This document shows, in pieces, positions 19,942 through 29,843 of a DNA stretch of 64,000 nucleotides (positions are counted from its first letter, which is position 1; each line of letters begins with the position of its first letter). A model generated the notes under the pieces. The model was not told where the DNA came from and did not search any database. It saw nothing but the letters and a program-made list of their open reading frames with translations. The position numbers and the translations under genes are program-made. Source of the stretch: Limimaricola cinnabarinus LL-001 (GTDB taxonomy: Bacteria; Pseudomonadota; Alphaproteobacteria; Rhodobacterales; Rhodobacteraceae); assembly GCF_000466965.1 (NCBI RefSeq), contig NZ_BATB01000001.1:145958-209957 (forward strand), given 5' to 3'.

Positions 19942-20547
19942 TCAGGCGTCCCAGTCGCGCAGCCGGGCGACATAGCGCGCCATGGTGTCGATCTCGAGGT
20001 TGATGAACTGCCCTTGGGCGATCTCGCCCCAATTCGTCACCTCGCGGGTGTGCGGGATCAGGTTCACGCCGAACTCCGCGCCCTCGACCTCGTTCACGGT
20101 GAGCGAGGTGCCGTTGAGCGCCACCGACCCCTTGGGCGCGATGAACTTTGCCAGCGCGTCCGGCGCGCGCAGGCGCACCCGCAGGCTGTCGCCCTCGTCT
20201 CGGGTCGAGACCACTTCGGCCACGCCGTCGACATGCCCTGAAACGATATGCCCGCCCAGCTCGTCGCCAACTTTGAGGGCGCGCTCGAGGTTGAGACGCT
20301 TGCCGGGGCGCCAGCCATTGCGACCGATATTGGTGAGACCGACCGTCTCGGCCGAGATCTGCACGTCGAACCAGTTGCGGGGCTCGCGGCCCAGCGCCAC
20401 GACGGTGAGGCAGACGCCGTCGCAAGCGATCGAGGCGCCGATGTCGATGCCGTCGGGATCGAAGGCGGTGGCGATGCGGGCGCGCAGGTCGCCCTCCTGC
20501 TCCACCGCGAGAACCTCTCCGACGTCGGTGATGATGCCTGTGAACAT
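19942..20547 (-). CDS. ribE: Riboflavin synthase, alpha chain
   Basis: 201 residues with the two repeated lumazine-binding barrels of this enzyme, which turns two molecules of dimethylribityllumazine into riboflavin. The start MFTGIITDVGEV at 20547 is the invariant N-terminus. Repeat one contains IACDGVCLTVV and repeat two GGHIVSGHVDGVAEV and LNGTSLTVNEVEG. In many relatives ribE follows ribD directly; here a capsule cassette on the other strand separates them. No FMN riboswitch is visible in the 135 bases upstream. Confidence 0.95.
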   Translation of the reverse strand: MFTGIITDVGEVLAVEQEGDLRARIATAFDPDGIDIGASIACDGVCLTVVALGREPRNWFDVQISAETVGLTNIGRNGWRPGKRLNLERALKVGDELGGHIVSGHVDGVAEVVSTRDEGDSLRVRLRAPDALAKFIAPKGSVALNGTSLTVNEVEGAEFGVNLIPHTREVTNWGEIAQGQFINLEIDTMARYVARLRDWDA

Positions 20548-20682
20548 GGGCGCGCTCCTGTCTAGTCCGCCAAGACCTAGAGACGCGAGGCGCGCCACAC
20601 AATAGCATGCCCTTCCCCATGCCACCGGGCCGCCATAAAAGGGTCCGACGTCTTTGCGAAAAGAAAGGGATCGTCCGTCAGA

Positions 20683-21981
20683 ATGGCCCGCATCATGACC
20701 GATCCCGCACAACGTCGCTTCCTGTTCCTGCAGGGCCCGCACGGGCCCTTCTTTCACCGGCTCGCAAAGATGCTCCGCGCCGCCGGGGCACGCACTTGGC
20801 GCGTCGGCTTCAACGCGGGCGATGCGGCCTTCTGGCATGACCGGTCGAGCTATATCCCCTATCGCGGCTCTCTCGACGGCTGGGCCGGCACCTTCGAGGG
20901 GCTGATCGAGGAACACGGCATCACCGATATCGTGCTCTATGGCGACACCCGTCCGGTGCACGCCGCGGCGGTCATGGCGGCGCGCGCACGCGGGCTTTGC
21001 GTGCATGTCTTCGAAGAGGGCTATCTGCGTCCGTGGTGGGTCACCTATGAGCGCGGCGGCACCAACGGCCATTCGCGGCTCATGGAGATCGGCATCGACG
21101 AGATGCGCGTGGCGCTGGAGCGATCCGATCCCGAGATCGCCGAGGCCCCCGCGCATTGGGGCGACATGCGCCAGCACGTGTTCTACGGCGCGCTCTATCA
21201 CTGGTTCGTGCTGTTTCGAAACCGCGCCTATAGCGGTTTTCGGGCGCATCGGGCGCTGCCGCTCACGACCGAGGCACGGCTCTACACCACGCGGCTTTTG
21301 CTGATGCCCTTCCTCGCGCTCGACCGGATCGTGGCGACGGCGCGGATCCGGCAGGGCGGCTATCCCTACCACCTCGCGCTCCTGCAGCTCGAACACGATG
21401 CCAGCTTTCGGGCCCATTCGCCCTTCGCCCGGATGTCCGAGTTTCTCGAGCTGGTGATCGACGGCTTTGCCAAGGGCGCGCCGCGTCATCATCACCTCGT
21501 GTTCAAGGCGCATCCGCTGGAGAACGGGCAGGCCCCGCTCAAGCGGATCATCCGCGATCTGGCCCGCGCGCATGGCGTCGAGGGCCGGGTCCATTACCTG
21601 CGCGGCGGCAAGCTGGCGCGGCTTCTGGACGCGGCGCGCACCGCCGTCACGGTCAACTCCACCGCCGCGCAGCAGGTGCTGTGGCGCGGCATCCCTCTCA
21701 AGGCCTTCGGCCGCGCGGTCTATTCCAAACCCGACTTCACCTCGACACAGCCGCTGCCCGAATTCTTCGCGGCGCCGGTGCGCCCGGACCGGCGCGCCTA
21801 CCGCGACTATCGCCGCTTCCTGCTCGAGACGAGCCAGGTCTCGGGCGGGTTCTACTCCTCGGCGGGCCGCAGGCGGCTGCTCCGGCAGGTGGCCGACATG
21901 ATGCTCGCCGCCGAGGACCCTTACGACGCGCTGCGCGCGGGCCGGGTCGCACCGCGGCAACCGCTGCGCGCCCTGCCCTGA
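20683..21981 (+). CDS. kpsS: Capsular polysaccharide export protein KpsS-like (Kdo transferase)
   Basis: 432 residues, cytoplasmic. KpsS-type enzymes add Kdo sugars to a phosphatidylglycerol carrier to begin the linker of group 2 capsules, and KpsC extends it. Recognisable stretches are RFLFLQGPHGPFFHRLAKML at the start, VLYGDTRPVHAAAV, VFEEGYLRPWWVTYE and VTVNSTAAQQVLWRGIPLKA, which are conserved in the KpsS/LipB family. It is the first gene of the kpsS, kpsD-like, kpsC group. ATG 20695 is a possible alternative start. Confidence 0.88.
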   Translation: MARIMTDPAQRRFLFLQGPHGPFFHRLAKMLRAAGARTWRVGFNAGDAAFWHDRSSYIPYRGSLDGWAGTFEGLIEEHGITDIVLYGDTRPVHAAAVMAARARGLCVHVFEEGYLRPWWVTYERGGTNGHSRLMEIGIDEMRVALERSDPEIAEAPAHWGDMRQHVFYGALYHWFVLFRNRAYSGFRAHRALPLTTEARLYTTRLLLMPFLALDRIVATARIRQGGYPYHLALLQLEHDASFRAHSPFARMSEFLELVIDGFAKGAPRHHHLVFKAHPLENGQAPLKRIIRDLARAHGVEGRVHYLRGGKLARLLDAARTAVTVNSTAAQQVLWRGIPLKAFGRAVYSKPDFTSTQPLPEFFAAPVRPDRRAYRDYRRFLLETSQVSGGFYSSAGRRRLLRQVADMMLAAEDPYDALRAGRVAPRQPLRALP

Positions 21982-22164
21982 CCGGCGCGGCCCGCAAGCC
22001 ACACCGCGCCTTCCGCCGTCTCCGCTCCGGCGCGCAGCAACTGGTCAGCCGCCCCCCCGCGCGCTAGCCTTGCCCGCAACGGGCAGACTCTGTCCAAGAC
22101 CAACAAAGGCCGGCCCGATCCCACGGGCCGCAGGCAGACAGGAACAGGTCGAGGAGACCGCGCA

Positions 22165-23298
22165 GTGACACACCTCTCCCACCGCCTCGCACGCGGTGCG
22201 GCCCTCATGGCCGTGATCGCCCTCGTCGCCGGCTGCGGGCTCACCCCACGCTCCGGCCCCAACAAGCGTGAGATCTTTGCAGGCTCGGTGCTCCGGCAAG
22301 GCGACGCTTTCGTCGTGGAGGTGGATGACCGGGTGAACCGCATCGCGGGCGTCACACCGGCGCTGGGCTTTGCCACCACCTTCGAGAATGCGGGCCTGCT
22401 TGGCTCGGACACGATCCAGCCAGGCGACGTGCTGGGGCTGACGATCTGGGAGAATGTCGACGACGGCCTGCTGGTGCCGACGGGTCAGAACGCCACCGTG
22501 CTCGAAGAGGTGCAGGTCGACGGGTCGGGCTTCGTTTTCGTTCCCTATGCGGGCCGCATCCGGGCGGCGGGCAATTCGCCCGAGACGATCCGCCGGATCA
22601 TCAGTGAGAAACTCGAGGCACAGACCCCCGATCCACAGGTGCAGGTGCGCCGCCTCGCGGGTGACGGCTCGACCGTCTCCGTGGTGGGCGATGTCGGCGC
22701 GCAGGGCGTCTATCCGATCGAGCGGCCCACCCGCACGCTCTCGTCGATGCTGGCGGCGGCGGGCGGGGTCACCGTGCGTCCCGAACTGGCGCAGGTCACG
22801 CTGACGCGTGGCGGCACCTCGGGCGAGATCTGGTTCCAGGACCTGTTCGAGCAGCCGCGCGCCGATGTGGCGCTGCGCGCGGGCGACCGCATCCTCGTCG
22901 AGGCCGACACCCGCGACTTCACCGCGCTGGGGGCCACCGGCACGCAGGATCTCGTGCCCTTCGAGAGCCGCAACATCTCGGCCATCGAGGCGATCGCGCG
23001 CGTGGGCGGCCTGAACCCGCAGCTGGCCGATCCCACCGGCGTCTTCGTGTTCCGCAACGAACCGGCCGTGATCGCCGGGCAGATCACCGGCATTCCCGAT
23101 CTGGTCGGTACGCAGCGTCTGGTCTACGTACTCGATCTTACCCGTCCCAACGGCATGTTCATGGCCCGCGACTTCGCGATCCGCGACGACGACACGGTCT
23201 ATGTCACCGAGGCCCCGATCGTCGAGTTCGGCCGGGTGATCGGTGGACTGACCGGCACGCTGACGACGACGCGTAACGCCACCGACGCCGTGCGCTGA
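22165..23298 (+). CDS. Polysaccharide export outer-membrane lipoprotein (Wza/KpsD family)
   Basis: 377 residues starting with GTG behind GAGGAG. The signal sequence ends in a lipobox (LVAGC, Cys near residue 24), so it is an outer-membrane lipoprotein. A Poly_export domain contains DTIQPGDVLGLTIWE and is followed by two SLBB domains, VSVVGDVGAQGVYPIERPTR and a second around LGATGTQDLVPF. Such proteins form the exit channel for capsule. It lies between kpsS and kpsC and ends 2 bases before kpsC. The inner-membrane ABC transporter (KpsM/KpsT/KpsE) is not in this window. Confidence 0.9.
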   Translation: MTHLSHRLARGAALMAVIALVAGCGLTPRSGPNKREIFAGSVLRQGDAFVVEVDDRVNRIAGVTPALGFATTFENAGLLGSDTIQPGDVLGLTIWENVDDGLLVPTGQNATVLEEVQVDGSGFVFVPYAGRIRAAGNSPETIRRIISEKLEAQTPDPQVQVRRLAGDGSTVSVVGDVGAQGVYPIERPTRTLSSMLAAAGGVTVRPELAQVTLTRGGTSGEIWFQDLFEQPRADVALRAGDRILVEADTRDFTALGATGTQDLVPFESRNISAIEAIARVGGLNPQLADPTGVFVFRNEPAVIAGQITGIPDLVGTQRLVYVLDLTRPNGMFMARDFAIRDDDTVYVTEAPIVEFGRVIGGLTGTLTTTRNATDAVR

Positions 23299-23300
23299 GC

Positions 23301-25298
23301 TTGACGGTCCGGACTCCGCGCTGCCTCTACGTCTACAATGGCGGTCTCTTGACGCGACCGATGCGGGCGCGGCTGCGCGGGGCGGGCTATGCGGTGCGCA
23401 GCGGCCTGCCCGGGCCGGGCGATCTCGTCGCTGTCTGGGGCGCGAGCCCGACGGCGTGGCGCGGCACCGCCATCGCGGCGCGGCGCGGCGCGCGGGTCGT
23501 GCGGATCGAGGACGCATTCCTGCGCTCGATCCGTCCCGGTCGTGCCGGGGCGCCGCCGCTGGGCGTGCTGATCGATCACGCGGGTGCGCATTTCGACCCC
23601 ACGCAGACCAGCGATCTCGAAACCCTTCTCGCAACGCATCCGCTCGACGATACGGCTCTTCTCGATCGGGCGCGCGACGGCATGGCGCGCCTGCGCGCGG
23701 CGGAGCTTTCCAAATATTCCGGCTTCGATCCCGAGGCCCCCCTGCCCGATCCAGGCTATGTGCTGGTGATCGACCAGACCGCGGGGGACGCGGCGGTCCG
23801 CGCGAGCCGGGGCGATCGCAACAGCTTTCTGGAAATGCTGTTCGAGGCGCGCGAGGCGCATCCCGGGGCGCGGATCGTCATCAAGACCCACCCCGAGAGC
23901 CAGCAGGGCTATCGCGCGGGCCATTTCCGCGAAACCGATCTTGGCCCCGGCATCTGGTTTTGCGACGCGCCGGTCTCACCATGGCAGCTTCTGGAAGGGG
24001 CCATCGCGGTGCATGCCTTTTCCTCGCAGATGGGGTTCGAGGCGATCCTTGCGGGCCATCGCCCGGTGATCCACGGTCAGCCCTTCTATACGGGCTGGGG
24101 CCTGACCGAGGACCGCGCCCCGGTGGATCGACGGCAGCGGCAGCTGACCCGCGCGCAGATCTTCGCCACCGCGATGATCCTTTATCCGCATTGGCACGAC
24201 CCGCACATGGACCGCGCCTGCGACTTCGAGCGCGCGCTCGACAGCTTCGAGGCCGAGACCCGTGCGTGGCGCGAGGACCGGGCAGGCTGGGTCGCCTGCG
24301 GCATGCGGTTGTGGAAGCGGCGTCACCTACAGCGCGGCTTTGGCACGGCACGGGCGGTCCGCTTCGTCGATCCTCCCGAGCGGGCCGCCAACCTGGCGAC
24401 CCGGCAGGGACGCCGCCTCATGCTTTGGGGCGACCGCGCCGCGCCCCGGGGCGCCGTGCGGGTCGAGGACGGGTTCCTGCGTTCGCGCGGGTTGGGCGCG
24501 GCCTTGGTCCCCCCCGCGAGCCTCGGGCTTGACGATCTCGGCCTGCATTACGATCCCTCGCACGAAAGCCGGATGGAACGGCTCATCGCGGCCTCGGAGG
24601 GCCTGTCCGACGCCGACCGACGGCGCGCGGAACGGCTGGTAACGCGACTGCGCGCGGCGGGGCTGTCGAAATACAACCTCGCGGGCGCCCCCCTGCCCGA
24701 CCTGCCAGCTGGTCATCGCATCCTCGTGCCGGGTCAGGTCGAGGATGACGCCTCCATCCGGCTTGGCGCGGGCCCGGTGCGCAGCAATCTCGCGCTGCTT
24801 GAGGCGGTGCGCGCGGCCAATCCCGACGCGGTGATCCTCTACAAGCCGCACCCCGACATCGAGGCAGGGCTGCGGCCCGGCGCGGTGCCTGATCCCCTGC
24901 GCCATGCCGATGCGGTCCTTGCCCGCGTGGACGCGCTGGAGGCACTTGGCGCGGTGGACGAGGTCTGGACCATGACCTCGGGCATCGGCTTCGAGGCGCT
25001 GTTGCGCGGGCGGCCCGTGACCTGCCTCGGCACGCCGTTCTATGCGGGCTGGGGCCTGACCCGCGACCTCGGCCCGCCCTGTCCGCGCCGCCGGGCACGC
25101 CCGGATCTCATGGGGCTCGCCCATGCGGCGCTGATCGGCTGGCCGCGCTATTTCGATCCACTGACCGGACGCCCCTGCCCGCCGGAGCTGGTGCTCGACA
25201 GGTTGTCTGCCGGCATCACCGCGCACCGGCCGGGGCTGCGCGCGCTGGCCAAGCTGCAGGGCGCGTTCGCCTCGGCCGCACCGCTCTGGCGGCGCTGA
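23301..25298 (+). CDS. kpsC: Capsular polysaccharide synthesis protein KpsC-like (dual Kdo transferase)
   Basis: 665 residues made of two related halves. Each half contains a version of the same motifs: VRIEDAFLRS and VRVEDGFLRSRGLG, then MGFEAILAGHRPVIHGQPFY and IGFEALLRGRPVTCLGTPFY, each followed by GWGLT. KpsC proteins carry two Kdo transferase modules that together polymerise the Kdo linker of lipid-anchored capsules. TTG 23301 is the only suitable start and lies 2 bases after the upstream stop, so translation is probably coupled. Its end is 8 bases from the convergent ribD. Confidence 0.9.
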   Translation: MTVRTPRCLYVYNGGLLTRPMRARLRGAGYAVRSGLPGPGDLVAVWGASPTAWRGTAIAARRGARVVRIEDAFLRSIRPGRAGAPPLGVLIDHAGAHFDPTQTSDLETLLATHPLDDTALLDRARDGMARLRAAELSKYSGFDPEAPLPDPGYVLVIDQTAGDAAVRASRGDRNSFLEMLFEAREAHPGARIVIKTHPESQQGYRAGHFRETDLGPGIWFCDAPVSPWQLLEGAIAVHAFSSQMGFEAILAGHRPVIHGQPFYTGWGLTEDRAPVDRRQRQLTRAQIFATAMILYPHWHDPHMDRACDFERALDSFEAETRAWREDRAGWVACGMRLWKRRHLQRGFGTARAVRFVDPPERAANLATRQGRRLMLWGDRAAPRGAVRVEDGFLRSRGLGAALVPPASLGLDDLGLHYDPSHESRMERLIAASEGLSDADRRRAERLVTRLRAAGLSKYNLAGAPLPDLPAGHRILVPGQVEDDASIRLGAGPVRSNLALLEAVRAANPDAVILYKPHPDIEAGLRPGAVPDPLRHADAVLARVDALEALGAVDEVWTMTSGIGFEALLRGRPVTCLGTPFYAGWGLTRDLGPPCPRRRARPDLMGLAHAALIGWPRYFDPLTGRPCPPELVLDRLSAGITAHRPGLRALAKLQGAFASAAPLWRR

Positions 25299-25305
25299 GG
25301 GCGCG

Positions 25306-26397
25306 TCAGCCCGGTCTGCGCCAGAGGCTCATCAGATCCGCCCCGACCCGCTCCTGCGCCGCCAGTTCCAAACGCGGCGCATTGCCCAATCGGTCGATCC
25401 CCATTGCGGCGAGTGCGGGCGTGCCCTCGGCCCCGATCGCGCAGCCGGCGGTGAAAAGCGCAAGCTCGTCCACGAGATCCGCGGCGAGCAGCGAGGCCGC
25501 CAGCGCGGCGCCGCCTTCGCAGAACACCCGCGTCAACCCCGCCTCGCCCAAGGCCGCGAGGGCTGCGCTGACATCGACCTGCCCGTTCGCCAGCGTGCAA
25601 GGCAGGCTGACCGCGCCCTGCGCCGTCCAAGGCGCCGCATCGACCGACGTCTCGTGACACAGCCAGAGCGGAACGGTCGCGGCGCTGCGCGCGAGCGCGC
25701 CGTCCAGCGGCAGATCCAGCCTGCGCGACACCACCACCCGCACCGGCTGACGCTCAATGCCAAGTCCGCGCACGGTGAGCATCGGGTCATCGGCCCGCGC
25801 CGTGCCGCCACCGACCATGACCGCATCGTGCCGCGCCCGCATCATGTGCACCCGCGCCCGCGCCCGCGGCCCGGTGATCCAACGGCTTTCGCCGGTGCCG
25901 GTGGCAATGCGCCCATCGAGGCTGGCCGCGAGCTTGAGGGTGACGAAGGGGCGGCCCCGTTCGATCCGGCTCAGGAACCCTGATAGGTCGCGCCGGGCCT
26001 CGTCCACCATCAGCCCCGTCTCGACCGTGATCCCCGCCACGCGCAGCCGCGCGATGCCGCGGCCCGCGACACGCGGATCAGGATCGTGCGCCGCCACGAC
26101 CACCCGCGCCACGCCTGCCGCCACCAGCGCCTCGGCACAGGGCGGCGTCCGACCGTGATGCGCGCAAGGTTCCAAGGTGACATAGGCCGTGGCTCCGCGC
26201 GCTTGCGCGCCCGCCTGTGCCAATGCCTGCGTCTCGGCATGCGGCCTGCCGCCATCGGCAGTGCGACCCCGCCCGACGATCCGGCCCTGGGCCACGATGA
26301 CGCAACCGACATTGGGGTTGGGCCAGACCCGCCCCAGCCCGCGCCGCCCCAGCGACAGCGCCAGCACCATGAAGCGCCGGTCCCGCGCCACGCTCAC
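25306..26397 (-). CDS. ribD: Bifunctional riboflavin biosynthesis deaminase/reductase
   Basis: 363 residues. The N-terminal half is a zinc deaminase with [13 protein letters not shown] and [19 protein letters not shown] (zinc ligands H, C, C). The C-terminal half is the NADPH reductase with [20 protein letters not shown] and [13 protein letters not shown]. Together they perform the second and third steps of riboflavin synthesis. GTG 26397 overlaps the nrdR stop by 4 bases (GTGA), so the two are translationally coupled. ribE, the last step, lies 4.8 kb away on the same strand. Confidence 0.95.
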   Translation of the reverse strand: MSVARDRRFMVLALSLGRRGLGRVWPNPNVGCVIVAQGRIVGRGRTADGGRPHAETQALAQAGAQARGATAYVTLEPCAHHGRTPPCAEALVAAGVARVVVAAHDPDPRVAGRGIARLRVAGITVETGLMVDEARRDLSGFLSRIERGRPFVTLKLAASLDGRIATGTGESRWITGPRARARVHMMRARHDAVMVGGGTARADDPMLTVRGLGIERQPVRVVVSRRLDLPLDGALARSAATVPLWLCHETSVDAAPWTAQGAVSLPCTLANGQVDVSAALAALGEAGLTRVFCEGGAALAASLLAADLVDELALFTAGCAIGAEGTPALAAMGIDRLGNAPRLELAAQERVGADLMSLWRRPG

Positions 26398-26858
26398 TTG
26401 CTGGCCGGTGTGGGACGAAGCTGGGACATGAAGCGATCGAAATCGCCCACGGCCTGAAAGTTCATGTAAACGCTGGCAAAGCGCACATAGGCCACCGTGT
26501 CGATCCGGGCGAGCGACTCCATCACGATCTCGCCGATCTTCGAAGAGGGGATATCGGTGTCGCCCATGCTTTCGAGCCGCCGCACGATGCCCGAGATCAT
26601 CTGGTCCATGCGCTCGGGCTCCACCGGGCGCTTTTGCAGCGCGATGCGGATCGAGCGTTCGAGCTTGTCGCGGTCGAACTCCTCGCGCCGCCCATTGGTC
26701 TTGATCACCACGAGATCGCGCAGCTGCACCCGCTCATAGGTGGTGAAACGTCCGCTGCATGAGGGGCAGAACCGCCTGCGGCGGATGGCGGCATGGTCCT
26801 CGGCCGGGCGCGAATCCTTGACCTGCGTATCGACATTTCCACAAAACGGGCAGCGCAT
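26394..26858 (-). CDS. nrdR: Transcriptional repressor NrdR
   Basis: 154 residues, the usual length. The N-terminal zinc ribbon has [18 protein letters not shown] and [16 protein letters not shown] (two C-x2-C pairs), followed by the ATP cone domain ([20 protein letters not shown]). It senses dNTP/ATP and represses ribonucleotide reductase genes. I did not find a convincing NrdR box in this window. It is the first gene of nrdR-ribD; the longer open frame upstream is rejected because MRCPFCG is the invariant start. Confidence 0.95.
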   Translation of the reverse strand: MRCPFCGNVDTQVKDSRPAEDHAAIRRRRFCPSCSGRFTTYERVQLRDLVVIKTNGRREEFDRDKLERSIRIALQKRPVEPERMDQMISGIVRRLESMGDTDIPSSKIGEIVMESLARIDTVAYVRFASVYMNFQAVGDFDRFMSQLRPTPASK

Positions 26859-26974
26859 CCGGATCCTCGTCACGTCTCTTGGGGGGCCAGTGCCCGCATT
26901 CCACCGCCAGTATAGGAGGATGCCCAAGAATTGGGTAGGGGTCGCAGCGGACACACCAGATAGCGCGGGCGGCC

Positions 26975-27391
26975 TCAGCGCAGCAGGCCGACCACCTCGC
27001 GCCGATGCGGACGGGTGCGATGCTCGAAAAGATAGATCCCCTGCCAAGTGCCGAGTGTCATGCGCCCGTCGATCACCGGGATCTGCAACGAGGTCGGCAG
27101 CAGGGCCGCCTTGATATGGCCGGGCATGTCATCCGGCCCTTCGTAGGTATGTGTGAGATAGGCCATTGATGGATCGTTCGACGCCGGGACCAGCCTGTGG
27201 AAATACGCCGCAAGATCGGTCTGAACCTCCGGATCGGCGTTCTCCTGAATGAGAAGCGAACAGGAAGTATGGCGCACAAAGAGGGTAAGGAGCGCCTCGT
27301 CCGACGCTGCTTCTCGAACCCAGCGGGTGATCCGGTCCGTGAATTCGGTCAGACCCGGGCCATGCGTGTCGATCTCAAAGCTTGCGTGCAA
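26975..27391 (-). CDS. YjbQ/UPF0047 family protein
   Basis: 138 residues covering the whole family domain. Conserved parts are [38 protein letters not shown] and [12 protein letters not shown]. Members are small cytoplasmic trimers; some have been reported to show weak thiamine-phosphate synthase activity, but the real role is unsettled. It lies 3 bases upstream of the small secreted-protein gene's stop and 116 bases from nrdR, so it may be cotranscribed with the former. Confidence 0.88.
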   Translation of the reverse strand: MHASFEIDTHGPGLTEFTDRITRWVREAASDEALLTLFVRHTSCSLLIQENADPEVQTDLAAYFHRLVPASNDPSMAYLTHTYEGPDDMPGHIKAALLPTSLQIPVIDGRMTLGTWQGIYLFEHRTRPHRREVVGLLR

Positions 27392-27394
27392 GGA

Positions 27395-27640
27395 TCAGCC
27401 TGCAATGACGCAACGCACGGAAGGGTTGCCGCCGGTTCCGACAAAGACCTGCTCCAGCGTGGCGCGGCATTCGTCGAGTTCGGCCGCCGACACAGGGATG
27501 TCGATCGCACCATCAAGGTCATAGCGCGCGGCGGGTTCGGTCACGTCCGCAAAGCCCGCGGCCGTGGACAGGATCGGGGCGATGCCCATGAGCGGCATGG
27601 TGAGGGCAGCTGCGAGGGCGATGGCAATCGGCTTTTTCAT
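27395..27640 (-). CDS. Small secreted hypothetical protein
   Basis: 81 residues. A signal peptide (KKPIAIALAAALTMPLMGIA) starts at ATG 27640. The mature part is acidic and has two cysteines, one in ELDECRATLEQVF and one in VRCVIAG, which could form a disulfide. I do not recognise a family. Its stop lies 3 bases before the YjbQ start on the same strand. Confidence 0.6.
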   Translation of the reverse strand: MKKPIAIALAAALTMPLMGIAPILSTAAGFADVTEPAARYDLDGAIDIPVSAAELDECRATLEQVFVGTGGNPSVRCVIAG

Positions 27641-27769
27641 GGCGGTTTCTCCCGTCTCGATCCTGCATGACAAACACCGGAGCACGGAGAAGGTTTCCGA
27701 ATAGTTTACGCGAGCCGCAAGACCAGTGGCGGTGTGGCAACACTCACGCCTTGCATGTGCTGCCCACGC

Positions 27770-29317
27770 TCATTCGGCAGGCTCTCGCGCGTCGAGGGAA
27801 AGCGGCTCGGGGGCATCGTCCCCGGCCTCGTCGAATTCCACCCCAAGGTTCTTTTGGGTACGCGCGCCCATGGATTTGAGCTTTTCGATCTGGCCCAGCA
27901 CGTTGCCACGCCCCGAGGAAAGCTGCCCCATCGCATCCTCATGCGCGCGGCTGGCCTGCCCGAGCGCGCGGCCCACCTGCTCCATGTTGCCGACAAAACC
28001 CGCGACCTTGTCGTAGAGCAGCCCCGCGCGCTTGGCGATGTCCTCGGCGTTGCTCTCGCGTCGCTCGACGGTCCAGATGTGATCGACGGTGCGCAGCGTC
28101 ACCATCAGCGTCGTGGGGGTCATAACGCCCACGCCTTTGGATACCGCATAGGCGGTCAGGTCGCCCGTCTCCGACAGCGCCGCCGAGAGCGCGCCCTCGA
28201 TCGGCATGAACATCAGCACATAATCGACAGAGCCGTCCTGCATCGCATAGTAGCCTTTGGCGGCGAGCTGGTCGATGTGACGGCGCACCGAGGCGACGTG
28301 CTCGCGCAGGTGGCGTTTGCGCTCGTCTTCGGTCTCGGCGTTCACCGCCGCCTCATAGGCGATCAGGCTCACCTTGCTGTCGACCACGAGGCTCTTGCCG
28401 CGCGGCATCCTGACGACCACGTCGGGTCGCCAGCGCGCCCCGTCTTCGTCGGTGCGGCTTTCTTGCACGGTGTAATGCGTGCCGCGCTCCAGTCCGGAGC
28501 TTTCGAGGATGCGTTCGAGGATCATCTCGCCCCAAGCGCCCTGCTTTTGCTTGTCGCCCTTGAGCGCGCGGGTGAGCGCCGCGGCTTCCGAGCGGATCGT
28601 TTCGGATTGGACCGTCAGCATCTCGATCTGCTTGCCGAGGCGCGCGCGCTCCTCGTCGGCCTTGCCATGCACCTGCCGCAACTCCGTCTCGAAGCGCGAG
28701 ACGTGGTCGCGGAACGGCGTCAGAAGCTCGGTGAGCGTCCGGGTGTTGGCCTTGGAGAAATCCTCGCCGGTTTGGCGCAGGGTCTTGGTCGCCAGTTCCT
28801 CGAAGCGGCGCGACATCTCCTCGCGCAACTCCTTCAGCTCGGAGATGCGCGTCTCGGCGGCCTCGATCTCGCCCGCGCTGCGGGCCTGAAGCGTGGCGTG
28901 GTCGGATTGCAGCTGCGCATGACGCTCCTGCAACTCGCGCATCTCGGCGGTGAGGCTCAAGAGCTGCCCCTTCAGGTCGTTGCGCGTCTGCTCCAGGCCG
29001 CGCCTGGCCTCCTCGAGCGCCGCCTTGGCCGACCGAGTTTCGCCATGCGCCGCATCGCTTTCGAACTGGGCCTTGCGGGCCGCTGTCAGCTCTTCCTTGA
29101 GCGCCGAAAGCTGTCGCTCGCGCTCTTCGAGCCGCGTGCGCTCGGCCCCGGCACTGCCGCGCAGATCCTCGACCTCGCGCCGCCCGGCGTCGAGATCGGC
29201 GCGCAAGGCGGCAAGGGCCGCACGCGCGGCCCTGAGCCCGGTGAGGGCCGCGACGAGGGCAAGGAGCAAGACAAGGGCCGCGCCAAGGGAAACGAGCATG
29301 AGGGGATCGGTGGGCAT
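27770..29317 (-). CDS. rmuC: DNA recombination protein RmuC
   Basis: 515 residues. An N-terminal membrane helix (LMLVSLGAALVLLLALVAAL) is followed by a long coiled coil (about 30-220) and the RmuC domain, a predicted nuclease-like fold, with KGDKQKQGAWGEMILERILE, VVVRMPRGKSLVVDSKVSL and TLRTVDHIWTVERRESNA. RmuC limits recombination at inverted repeats in E. coli. The last 20 residues are acidic. It stands alone, convergent with nothing and 133 bases downstream of the next minus-strand gene. Confidence 0.93.
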   Translation of the reverse strand: MPTDPLMLVSLGAALVLLLALVAALTGLRAARAALAALRADLDAGRREVEDLRGSAGAERTRLEERERQLSALKEELTAARKAQFESDAAHGETRSAKAALEEARRGLEQTRNDLKGQLLSLTAEMRELQERHAQLQSDHATLQARSAGEIEAAETRISELKELREEMSRRFEELATKTLRQTGEDFSKANTRTLTELLTPFRDHVSRFETELRQVHGKADEERARLGKQIEMLTVQSETIRSEAAALTRALKGDKQKQGAWGEMILERILESSGLERGTHYTVQESRTDEDGARWRPDVVVRMPRGKSLVVDSKVSLIAYEAAVNAETEDERKRHLREHVASVRRHIDQLAAKGYYAMQDGSVDYVLMFMPIEGALSAALSETGDLTAYAVSKGVGVMTPTTLMVTLRTVDHIWTVERRESNAEDIAKRAGLLYDKVAGFVGNMEQVGRALGQASRAHEDAMGQLSSGRGNVLGQIEKLKSMGARTQKNLGVEFDEAGDDAPEPLSLDAREPAE

Positions 29318-29450
29318 GGGAACATCCTGGCTGGAACTGCGCCGATGTTCACGGTTCGACCTTGATCCGTCAACCCGGCGTTGAAGCGCCCGGCCGATCG
29401 GGACCGACGGCGCGCCACCGGTCCCTCATGGCCCAAGCGCGCCGGTGCGG

Positions 29451-29843
29451 TCAGTCGTCGAGATCGAGGGTCGGCAGCGACCGCCAGTCGTACTGGCGCA
29501 CACGCTCCTGCTCGGCGGGCACATCCTCGCGCGTCAGCCCCGAGGCGGCGTAGTGGTTGTCGCTGAAGGAGCCTTCGGAGGGCATCGGCGCGCCGCGCTC
29601 GAAGCTGTCCTTGCTGACCACGACGCAGGAGACGTTTGGCAGCTTGTGCTCGGCACAGATTGCCGCCGCCTCATTGAGGTAGCTGGCGAGGCCCTGCCCG
29701 TTGACTTTGGACATACCAAGCCGATTGGCCAGTTCGGAATAAGTGATCGCTTTTTCACCGGCGAGCATGGCCTCCGCGACGACCTTGATCGTCGCGAAAG
29801 CGCGCTGCCGGGTGAGTTGCGTGATCTTGCGATGCGCCATCAC
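29451..29843 (-). CDS. Hypothetical protein translationally coupled to rpoD
   Basis: About 130 residues. The first half is helical and basic ([20 protein letters not shown]), with [13 protein letters not shown] resembling a winged-helix motif, followed by [14 protein letters not shown] and an acidic tail. I do not recognise the family for certain. Its start (GTG 29843 or ATG 29840) overlaps the rpoD stop as GTGATG, so it should be translated from the rpoD message. The tight coupling to the housekeeping sigma factor is notable. Confidence 0.6.
   Translation of the reverse strand: MMAHRKITQLTRQRAFATIKVVAEAMLAGEKAITYSELANRLGMSKVNGQGLASYLNEAAAICAEHKLPNVSCVVVSKDSFERGAPMPSEGSFSDNHYAASGLTREDVPAEQERVRQYDWRSLPTLDLDD

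Noticed and set aside
20548..20682. FMN riboswitch upstream of ribE
   Set aside because: The conserved loop sequences of the FMN element are not present in either orientation.
27734..29365. A 543-codon plus-strand frame opposite rmuC
   Set aside because: Antisense to a complete rmuC with coiled coil and conserved domain; no independent coding evidence.
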